Source: a virus. From it: a stretch of DNA of 43,322 nucleotides. Below the pieces are notes generated by a model that was not told the origin of the DNA, did no database searches, and worked only from the letters and a program-made list of their open reading frames with translations. Shown here piece after piece: positions 1-7,000 of this stretch. Numbering within the stretch: position 1 is the first letter of the stretch; the number at the start of each line of letters is the position of its first letter. A program made the position numbers and the translations under genes. The DNA is taken from positions 1 through 43,322 of IMG/VR virus record IMGVR_UViG_3300023242_000348; one strand, written 5' to 3'.

Positions 1-1
1 C

Positions 2-1093
2 GTAGGTTGGGTAGTATCTGATTTATTTATTGCGCGTATGGATAGAGGAGATGCTGACGCTGTAGAGAGATACCGTAGAGCACTCAAGGTAAAAGCATTA
101 ACAGGCAAGGGATACTTCTTCTTCGTAGATAAAGTAAACAGAGCTAACCCTTCTTCTTACAAGGTTCATTCATTAGATGTTAAAGCTAGTAACCTCTGCA
201 CTGAGATAATGCTTCACTCTAGTAAAGAAGAAACCTTTACCTGTGTACTCTCTAGCATGAATCTTAGTAAGTACGATGAATGGAAAGAGACAACGGCAGT
301 CTTTGACTCTACTATATTCCTAGATTGTGTAGCCAGTGAGTTCATAGAACTAGCTAAAGATATACCCGCGTTATCCAAGGCTGTACGTGGTACTAGAAAC
401 GGAAGACCTCTAGGCTTAGGTGCCTTAGGCTTCCACACATTAATACAACAGAAGATGTTACCTTTGGATTCATTGGAAGCATCTAAGTTGAACAAGGAGA
501 TATTCCATCTACTTAATAAAGAAAGCAAAAGAGCGAGTAAGTTCTTGGCTAAAACACTTGGAGAGCCTGCGTACTGCGTGGGACTTGGACTTCGAAACAC
601 TCATCTTATTGCTGTTGCTCCTAACACTAGTAGTGCTTTGCTTTGTGGAGGTGTTTCTCAAGGCATAGAGCCAGTGGTTGCTAACGTGTATAATCAACCT
701 ACGGCAGCAGGAGAGATATACAGAGTTAACCCTGTGTTCCTAGAGTTAGCTAAGAAGCGTGTTGGATGGGATTCTAAGTTAGTCAAGAGTATCATTAATA
801 ACAATGGCTCAGTACAGCATCTAGAATGGTTAACCCCCTTAGAGAAAGAAGTATTCAAGACTGCTTACGAGATTGACCAGTTAGCATTAATACGACTAGC
901 AGCACAACGACAGCCTGATATAGACCAAGGACAATCCCTTAACTTATTCTTTGATGCAGATGAGGATGAAAGAGTTATCTCTAGTGTACATAGAGCCGCG
1001 TTCAAGAATGAGAATATCAAGGCTTTGTATTACATGAGAACCAAGGCAGGCGTATCTGCTTCCAGTGGCGAATGTCTTGCTTGTGAGGGCTAA
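2..1093 (+). CDS. nrdA: Ribonucleotide reductase large subunit (class I alpha, NrdA-like), C-terminal part
   Basis: Reduces ribonucleotides to deoxyribonucleotides for phage DNA synthesis. The reading frame is open from the first bases of the window, so the N-terminal part lies outside. Visible family signatures are NLCTEI (active-site Asn, Cys and Glu of the radical site), CVLSSMNL (partner cysteine of the redox pair), PNTSSALL (substrate-phosphate loop) and a C-terminal tail ending GECLACEG, whose CxxC pair normally passes electrons from thioredoxin or glutaredoxin. The intact tail fits an active class I enzyme. The small subunit is not in the window and is expected upstream. A stem-loop (1106-1132) and a small gene follow. 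Confidence 0.93.
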   Translation, partial: VGWVVSDLFIARMDRGDADAVERYRRALKVKALTGKGYFFFVDKVNRANPSSYKVHSLDVKASNLCTEIMLHSSKEETFTCVLSSMNLSKYDEWKETTAVFDSTIFLDCVASEFIELAKDIPALSKAVRGTRNGRPLGLGALGFHTLIQQKMLPLDSLEASKLNKEIFHLLNKESKRASKFLAKTLGEPAYCVGLGLRNTHLIAVAPNTSSALLCGGVSQGIEPVVANVYNQPTAAGEIYRVNPVFLELAKKRVGWDSKLVKSIINNNGSVQHLEWLTPLEKEVFKTAYEIDQLALIRLAAQRQPDIDQGQSLNLFFDADEDERVISSVHRAAFKNENIKALYYMRTKAGVSASSGECLACEG

Positions 1094-1105
1094 GTAATAA
1101 CAATA

Positions 1106-1132
1106 GTACACCTTAGTTTACCTAGGGTGTAC
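1106..1132 (+). other. Stem-loop after the reductase gene
   Basis: GTACACCTTAG pairs with CTAGGGTGTAC around a TTTAC loop, an 11-pair stem with one G-U pair. No T-run follows, so this is more likely an RNA processing or stability element than a classic terminator. Confidence 0.5.
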
Positions 1133-1151
1133 CAACATAGGAGATTAAGAG

Positions 1152-1313
1152 ATGAGCAACCTAGTACCTTTGTTATATCGTATTTGCACAGAGGATAAGT
1201 TTTGCACTATATATCATGTAGTGTTGGGTGATAAGATAAAAGAAAGCTTTGTTGAAGATTTTGCATCTGCTAACGCTTTAGTAAACAAGCTGAATGGGGA
1301 GATTAAGACATGA
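1152..1313 (+). CDS. Small hypothetical protein (53 aa)
   Basis: Starts MSNLVPLLYRICTED and ends LNGEIKT. The start follows an AGGAG-type ribosome site (ATAGGAGATTAAGAG) by a normal distance, and the stop overlaps the start of the lysozyme-like gene as ATGA, the coupling style used across this genome. No known domain is recognised. It is soluble and mixed-charge with no membrane segment. The overlap and ribosome site are the evidence that it is real. Confidence 0.6.
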   Translation: MSNLVPLLYRICTEDKFCTIYHVVLGDKIKESFVEDFASANALVNKLNGEIKT

Positions 1314-1801
1314 AGTATTCACAGGTCAAAGAGTACATTGTTATTCCTATACTAAAACAAATGTCTATTCCATATTCGGAGGAGGCTGTAGAACTTCTTC
1401 TTATGACATGTGCCCATGAGAGTAACGGAGGGGAATACATAAAACAGATAGAAGGCCCAGCTTTAGGGATATATCAAATGGAACCTGCTACACATGATGA
1501 TGTATGGAATAATTACTTGCAGTACAGACAAGAACTCTCCTTAGACGTGTACACAGCTCTCGGGAACACTAATGCTAATGCTGATTTGATGATAGGAAAT
1601 ATGTATTACGCTACAGCTATGGCTAGGATACATTACTGGAGAGTGAGCGAGGCACTCCCTAAGAGGTTCAATTACACAACAGAACGTAAATTCTTTGTAG
1701 CCCTTGCTCACTACTCCAAAACTTATTACAATACACACTTAGGGAAAGCAATCCCTGAGAAATACTTAACAGATTATTTAAGATGGAGGAATGCAGGATG
1801 A
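1310..1801 (+). CDS. Lysozyme / lytic-transglycosylase-like protein, candidate endolysin
   Basis: A 163-residue protein with a lysozyme-fold signature: CAHES near residue 36, whose Glu would be the catalytic acid, then GPALGIYQMEP about 12 residues later, matching the GxYQ element of transglycosylases, then helices with a late ALAHYSK segment. It probably cleaves peptidoglycan glycan strands during lysis. There is no signal peptide, so it would need a holin to reach the wall. Unusually it is on the plus strand with nucleotide-metabolism genes, while the holin candidate (2617-3063) is on the other strand. It overlaps both neighbours by ATGA. The family call is by motif only; a virion-entry or regulatory role is possible. 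Confidence 0.65.
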   Translation: MKYSQVKEYIVIPILKQMSIPYSEEAVELLLMTCAHESNGGEYIKQIEGPALGIYQMEPATHDDVWNNYLQYRQELSLDVYTALGNTNANADLMIGNMYYATAMARIHYWRVSEALPKRFNYTTERKFFVALAHYSKTYYNTHLGKAIPEKYLTDYLRWRNAG

Positions 1802-1983
1802 ATATTGATATGTTATTTGGAAGACCACTTAATTACTGGCTGGAGTTAGATTTACAGGCTAAAGAAAACAATCAAGTTGATTTAATATTACAGAATGCTC
1901 AGTTGAGAGCTAAAGTCAGCATGTACGAAGAAAATCTTAATAAGATGATTGCCTTTAAAAACCGAGTGGAGATATGGAAATGA
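1798..1983 (+). CDS. Small hypothetical protein with coiled-coil tendency (61 aa)
   Basis: The start is placed at MNIDMLFGRPLNYW, where ATGA overlaps the stop of the lysozyme-like gene and GGAGGAATGCAGG lies just upstream. An in-frame ATG 15 bases earlier has no advantage. The C-terminal half (LQNAQLRAKVSMYEENL) is helical with leucine spacing suggesting a coiled coil. No function recognised. It is part of the tightly overlapped chain ending at the 2568 terminator. Confidence 0.6.
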   Translation: MNIDMLFGRPLNYWLELDLQAKENNQVDLILQNAQLRAKVSMYEENLNKMIAFKNRVEIWK

Positions 1984-2282
1984 ATAGAGATAAAGTAGAA
2001 ACCATGATGGAAGAGTTAAAATGTGTAGCACCTAAAGTAACTAAAGAATTAATACAAACAAGAATAAAAGAAGTAGATTACCAGACTATAACAATAGCAG
2101 GGAAGAAGATGATGTTCTGTGGTATACAAATGAAAGGAGGCTTTGTTGTTGTAGGGAAACCTGCAGTCTGTATCTCCCCTAAGAACTGGAGAGATGAAAT
2201 AGGTAAAGAGATTTCTTATTCTAATTCCTTTGATGAACTATGGCAATTAGAAGCGTACCATATGATGTATGGAGGAGTATAA
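1980..2282 (+). CDS. Hypothetical protein (100 aa)
   Basis: Starts MNRDKVETMMEELK; the ATGA overlap with the previous gene favours this ATG over the one six bases upstream. The protein has an N-terminal helix and a beta-rich middle with GKKMMFCGIQMKGGFVVVGKPAVCISP, then WRDEIGKEISYSNSFDELWQLEAYHMM. No known family is recognised. Its position in a phage operon suggests an accessory role. Confidence 0.65.
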   Translation: MNRDKVETMMEELKCVAPKVTKELIQTRIKEVDYQTITIAGKKMMFCGIQMKGGFVVVGKPAVCISPKNWRDEIGKEISYSNSFDELWQLEAYHMMYGGV

Positions 2283-2285
2283 GTA

Positions 2286-2567
2286 ATGAAAGCGTTTAAA
2301 GTAATATCAGCAAAGACTTCTAGTGAGTTAGAACTAAAAGTAAATATGTATGACTTAGATAAACTAGGTAGTCTTACTATCTTGAATGGTCATTACTTCT
2401 TAGGTATCGTAGGTGCGCTTAAGACTATACATATAATCCCAGATACACCTTGGGTAGCCCAAGAGGAACCATGGGTAACTCCTAAGGAGGAAGAAGTTAA
2501 ACCACAAGTAACAAGGAAGCCTAGAGGTAAACCTAAGCCTACTATTAAAAAAGCACCAGCACTATAA
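2286..2567 (+). CDS. Hypothetical protein with basic, proline-rich tail (93 aa)
   Basis: Last gene of the plus-strand operon. About 60 residues of mixed structure are followed by a tail rich in Pro, Lys and Arg (TRKPRGKPKPTIKKAPAL), which would suit nucleic-acid binding, but no motif proves it. GGAGG (2272-2276) precedes the start. The stop lies one base before the terminator at 2568-2611. Confidence 0.65.
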   Translation: MKAFKVISAKTSSELELKVNMYDLDKLGSLTILNGHYFLGIVGALKTIHIIPDTPWVAQEEPWVTPKEEEVKPQVTRKPRGKPKPTIKKAPAL

Positions 2568-2611
2568 CGCAAGAAGCCCCAAGGGAAACCTATGGGGCTT
2601 TCTTTTTTGCG
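2568..2611 (+). terminator. Strong Rho-independent terminator between convergent operons
   Basis: AAGCCCCA (2574-2581) pairs with TGGGGCTT (2593-2600), and a T-rich tract TTTCTTTTTT follows. Outer CGCAA/TTGCG ends lengthen the dyad. The T-run serves plus-strand transcription, but the stem may also stop minus-strand transcripts leaving the holin-like gene at 2617. Confidence 0.9.
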
Positions 2612-2616
2612 TTGTG

Positions 2617-3063
2617 TTACTTTACTTTTGTAACACTCTTGTTTGCAAAGGGGTTCATAGCCCGGAACAAACGCATCAATCCAAATACTGATACAAATAT
2701 ACCTACTATAATAAACTCAAGCCACCAAGGTGTACTTGTGTAGCCCATCGCAGACCAGCCAGCCGCTAGTTTCTCAGGTACAAAGAAGTGAGCGCCTACT
2801 AACACGATAGTACATAAGATAAGTATCTCATCTGCTATCGTGTGTCGTTTCTCTAGTTGCGCCTGTTTATCATAATCTGAATCAGACACATCGCTTACTA
2901 ATGCTCGCTGTGCTTTACCTTCTAACTCTGCAATCTTAAAGGCTACCTCCGCTTTAGCTAAGAGATGCGCTCCTTCTTCCTTGAGATACTTACGTTTCTC
3001 GGTGCCTTCAATGTATGCTGTAACAGGGGCACTTAGGAAACCTATAACTGTATCAATCCACAT
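2617..3063 (-). CDS. Two-helix membrane protein, candidate holin
   Basis: A 148-residue protein with an N-terminal amphipathic stretch (MWIDTVIGFLSAPVTAYIEG), a charged helical middle of about 65 residues, and two hydrophobic segments near residues 80-96 (EILILCTIVLVGAHFFV) and 114-131 (WWLEFIIVGIFVSVFGLM), then a basic tail. The layout, with a soluble helix then two C-terminal membrane helices and short ends, fits several phage holin families. It is the last gene of the minus-strand late operon, where lysis genes often lie. A membrane-associated virion or superinfection protein is the alternative. Confidence 0.55.
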   Translation of the reverse strand: MWIDTVIGFLSAPVTAYIEGTEKRKYLKEEGAHLLAKAEVAFKIAELEGKAQRALVSDVSDSDYDKQAQLEKRHTIADEILILCTIVLVGAHFFVPEKLAAGWSAMGYTSTPWWLEFIIVGIFVSVFGLMRLFRAMNPFANKSVTKVK

Positions 3064-3064
3064 G

Positions 3065-3238
3065 TTACTTACCTTTGGGCACTTGGCCTACATTTAGAGC
3101 AAGTATATCTAAGAAGGGTTTTATTTTGTTAAAGATAGCATCGTCTTTCTTAGTAGGAGTAATAGCAACAATGGCACTAGCTACTGTTACTAAGGCAGTT
3201 AGAGTGTTAAGTATTAAAAATAAAGTATCTAAATTCAT
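3065..3238 (-). CDS. Small one-helix membrane protein (57 aa), lysis-cassette type
   Basis: Reads MNLDTLFLILNTLTALVTVA, then ASAIVAITPTKKDDAIFNK and a short amphipathic tail ending GQVPKGK. One N-terminal transmembrane helix is followed by the TPTKKDD turn and a short helix, a pattern I recognise from small proteins in other phages' lysis or tail-end cassettes. AAAAGGAAAC precedes the ATG by six bases. The stop ends one base before the start of the 148-residue membrane protein, implying translational coupling. It is a candidate second holin, antiholin or pinholin-type protein; none of these is proven. Confidence 0.72.
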   Translation of the reverse strand: MNLDTLFLILNTLTALVTVASAIVAITPTKKDDAIFNKIKPFLDILALNVGQVPKGK

Positions 3239-3265
3239 AATGTTTCCTTTTAAAGTGTTGGTTAG

Positions 3266-3700
3266 TTAATGAGAATACTTAAGTAAAGTGTGTTCTACTT
3301 TGTATCTAAACTTATCACATTCTTCTCTTATGTTTTTAGCAGTAGCCAAAAGACTAACTCTTGTGAGTAACTGCTGTATACCTATGGGCTTAGCTATATA
3401 ATCCGCAACACGTAAGTGGACTGAGCTAAGAACATCAGCTTTGTTTTCAGAGGCAGTCATAAATACAACCTCACTCTGAGAAGTGCTAGGGTTTTGTCTT
3501 AGTTGTTCACATAGCTTCAATCCACTTAGGTGTGGCATGTTTATAGCTAATAAGATAATAGTGGGATTAAATTCAATAGCGGCTTGTAACGCTAGTTGAC
3601 TATCAGAAACTATCTTGTATTCAATATCTGTGTGCGAGAGAGCCTCCCTAATAATAGCTAATTCAATCTCACTATCATCTACTACCAAAAGCTTTATCAT
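3266..3700 (-). CDS. CheY-like receiver domain lacking the phosphoacceptor Asp (pseudo-receiver)
   Basis: A stand-alone 144-residue response-regulator receiver. LLVVDDSE gives the acidic Mg-binding pair D8-D9, VVFMTAS gives the switch Thr T82, and YIAKPIG gives the invariant K104-P105. The phosphoacceptor position, in LLAINMPHLSG, is Ala52 (codon GCT on the coding strand) instead of Asp, so normal phosphotransfer cannot occur there. A helical extension of about 30 residues follows the domain; there is no output domain. Its ATG overlaps the stop of the membrane coiled-coil gene (3697-4011) as ATGA. It may act by binding a host histidine kinase, response regulator or the neighbouring membrane protein. 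Confidence 0.88.
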   Translation of the reverse strand: MIKLLVVDDSEIELAIIREALSHTDIEYKIVSDSQLALQAAIEFNPTIILLAINMPHLSGLKLCEQLRQNPSTSQSEVVFMTASENKADVLSSVHLRVADYIAKPIGIQQLLTRVSLLATAKNIREECDKFRYKVEHTLLKYSH

Positions 3701-4011
3701 TTGTTTCCCCTGTCAGTTATGTTTAAGCTTAAAGCGTTCAATTGACCATAGATTTTCTGTGTCATATCTAAGAAACTAGAATTGATAACTTTAAAGTCTT
3801 GTTTTAATTCACGTACCTCTTGTTCCAAGGTGATGATTCGTTGTTGCTGTACATCTACTACCTCTATTATTATTTCTTTTATCTTGTTCTCTGTAGGTAT
3901 TTCTTTTACTTTATTATTCAAGGAGACTACCCACGCGATAGCCCCCACAATAACTCCTATAACAGAACCTACTAGCATAATGGCCTCTAACTCTTGCCCT
4001 TCCAGTACCAT
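3697..4011 (-). CDS. Membrane-anchored coiled-coil protein (104 aa)
   Basis: An N-terminal membrane helix around residues 9-29 (AIMLVGSVIGVIVGAIAWVV) is followed by about 70 residues of heptad-like helix (IITLEQEVRELKQDF) ending in a polar tail. The single N-terminal anchor plus coiled coil resembles inner-membrane spanins or small phage membrane regulators. No lipobox partner was seen, so spanin is only one option. AAGAGGAAT precedes the ATG. It is first in the cassette that includes the pseudo-receiver, and its stop overlaps the receiver start, so the two are probably co-translated and may work together. A shared control motif lies just upstream (4026-4042). Confidence 0.65.
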   Translation of the reverse strand: MVLEGQELEAIMLVGSVIGVIVGAIAWVVSLNNKVKEIPTENKIKEIIIEVVDVQQQRIITLEQEVRELKQDFKVINSSFLDMTQKIYGQLNALSLNITDRGNK

Positions 4012-4025
4012 CCCATATTCCTCTT

Positions 4026-4042
4026 AAGTAACCCTAGTATCT
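4026..4042 (-). promoter_or_regulatory. Copy of the TACCTWRGGTTACTT motif upstream of the lysis-like cassette
   Basis: The minus strand reads AGATACTAGGGTTACTT 15 bases before the start codon of the membrane coiled-coil gene. Fifteen bases (4023-4037) are identical to 28984-28998 in the main control region. The orientation agrees with transcription of the cassette. The role (promoter, operator or processing site) is not known. Confidence 0.45.
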
Positions 4043-4057
4043 TAATAACGATTATAA

Positions 4058-7000
4058 CTACTCTCCATACACTCTATTAAACGCTCTTAGTAGAGGCCCA
4101 AAGACTTCTCCTAGTTCGTAACGGCTATCAATAGGGAGCATTTTACCTGTGCTATCTTTGTTTTTCTCAAGTTTACTTATGTATTTAAAAGCAGAAAGAG
4201 CTTCTTCTCTTGTCCAACCCGCGTTCTTAATCTCTTGCATACGACTAATAATTCTATCATCAGCAGTTTCTCCTTCTTTCAAAGGTTCTTTCTTCTTATT
4301 AATTACACTTTGTTTCTTTAACATAGTAGAAAAACTTACATCATCTGGTGTTGCTTCCCCTTCTACTTCATCCTCTTCGGCAGGAGGAGAACTTCTTTGT
4401 AACTCCTCTAAAGGAACAATGTTCTGCTGCCCCAACAACATGTTCGTTATATTTTCATCTACTGACATTTTCGTAGGAGGTGCAAATCTTTCTTCTTGTT
4501 CAATAGTATCATCTACCTGAGATTCCCTATCTTCCCTAGCCATTTGTTCTAAGAAAGCAGCATCTTCTTCTTTACTAGGTTGCTCAGAAACATCTTTCAA
4601 CTCCGCTGATACCTCTGGTTTTACTGTAGTAGTTGCTTTGAATAAAAACTTCTCTTCAGAATTAGCTTGTTCTTCTAGTATAGCTTGGGCTTTCTCTTCT
4701 TCTCCTTCTTCTTTAAACTCTAAGTATCTTAAGTAGGAGTCTAAAGCATTAGTTCGTAGGCTGTTACCCGCATACATGTAGATAGAAATAGTCCTGAGTT
4801 TTCCCCTTGGACTCATATTTGATGCTTCTATTAACTCTAGTTTACCTAGGAAAGTAGGGTCAACCAAAGAATGAGCTATTATCTCTTTAGGTATCTTACT
4901 AGATAAAACATTCATTCCTTTTATAGATTGTATAGCAATACGTGTAGCGGAGTTAACTACAGCATACTCCATACTTATTATATTCTTGTGGGCTAGAGTT
5001 ATGTTGGAGAAAACCATAGGTAGGAAACCAAGTGCCTTATTAACTACCCCTTTCATACCAGTGGCTTCTTTACTATCTGCAGGTATCTTCTTCTTGCCTA
5101 CTCTAGATTTTAAATCACTAACTTTATTTGATACAGATATTAACCCTTCTATATTATTTATTAACTCAGGACCCCCGGGTAACATAGATATACCTTCTTT
5201 CAATATATTTAGTTTAGAAGCAGTACCTTCTACGTTAACCTCTCCTTTACTATTCATACTTATGATATCTTTACTAGCTATCTTAAGAAGCACAGGTGCC
5301 ATTAGACCTAAGGAACCTTGGGAAGCAGCCTCTGCTATAGATAATGTAGTATCATTAAGATTAGTAAGCATAGACAAAGCAGCGGCACCATCATCATTGG
5401 TAAGATTATATAAACTCTTATTGAATCCCTTCTTGTATCCTTCCTGAGATTCCATTAAGCCATTAACGATACTCATGATATCATTGTTATCTGTGGTCTT
5501 AACGAGTAAGTCTATTTTACTTTTTAACTTGCTGTCTTTCATATTCTTATAAGCTAGAGAAAAAAACTTATTATCCATTAAAGTAGCCACAACAGTAGAC
5601 ACATGTTTAACGGGGTCTTTATCCGTACCTACCATGTTTGCTATGTCACTAAAAGCATTCTCTACATACAGATGAACTACTGCATCATTTATAGTCTTAC
5701 CTTCCTTCTCAAGTATCCTATTTAAATCCTTATCAGAATCCATAAGTTTACCTAGGTTGTTCCTTACTACTATATCATTAAATCCATTCAATATATTATT
5801 AGGTGACGCACCAATAGTTTCTTTAAACTGTGAAACCATTTCGGGAGTAGACTCTACTTCCCCTAGTAAACGAGAGATGAAATTGGTGTAGGTACCATCC
5901 TTTTCTTTCTTAGTACCTTTACCTAACACACTATTCTTATCACTTCTTGCAGGTAGTATATCATTCTTAAATAAAGAATCTATCTGAGTCTTGAGAGTTT
6001 TCTTAGTTGTACCTCCTTCGCTAATTTTACTTAAGACCATATCTACATCTGCGTTTAACTCTGATATTATATTAGTCAAGGACATAAACCCTGCATAATC
6101 ACCAGCGGCTTTTAAATCCGACGCTCTCTTACTAAGCTTTGTTAACATTGACTGAGTTTGCTTATAAGGTAACTGTATCTTAGTAAGGTCAATCATAGGC
6201 AATACTTTATTAAACATAGTTAAACCTGCTTGTACAGTACTCTCATTCTTACTAAGTCTTACTGATTCTAATAGGGTATGAAAGATAGCCGCCTTAACCT
6301 TTGCGTTATCGTCTCTTGCATTCTTGTTCAAATCAATATCAAGGGCTACTTGCTTTTCCCCAAAGCGAATAGAGTTAAGACCGCCCTCATTAGTTATATC
6401 TGCCAATCCTCTCATGTCAATAGGAATCAAAGGTATATCTAAATCAAGTACTCCTTTAGGTGACTTTAAGTTAAACGCCTCTATAGTTACTACACCTGTC
6501 TTCGAGTCTGTAACATTCCTAACTGTAAAAGAAGGTAAAGTCTTCTTACTATTCTTACTATTCTTATTAGGCTTAGTAGGAGTAGCATTAGGGTCCACAG
6601 GGAACATGGTTCTGAATTGTTCCTGAGTTATATAAATAGTACTGCCTTTTATACTGTTAACATCAAAGTACTTAGGCAGCGGTGAATCAGGTAACGTATT
6701 AAATATATCGGGAACAGCAATATTATTTCCTGTTACAGAAGATTGTAGGTAAGTAAATAAGTTGTCCTTGTATTCTCTTGAAAGTATGTTACCTCCCTCT
6801 GATTTGGAAGTTAACTGAGTAACAACCGCATTCATCTTAGAAAGAACTTGAGGTATCTTTATAGAATTATTAGGGTCTACTTGGTTATACATAGTAGTTA
6901 AGTTATCTTTTATTCCTGTCATTACCGACTGAACACCTTCTCTAATAGAATTTAAAGAGGAGTTAGTAGTAGCTCCTGTAGGATTCATAGAGTTAAGTTG

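Noticed and set aside
3075-3269. 64-codon plus-strand frame
   Set aside because: It is antisense to the better-supported 57-residue minus-strand gene (3065-3238), which has a ribosome site and coupling.
3697-4011. Firm call of the 104-aa coiled-coil protein as an inner-membrane spanin
   Set aside because: No outer-membrane lipoprotein partner with a lipobox was seen nested in or next to it, so only a descriptive name is given.
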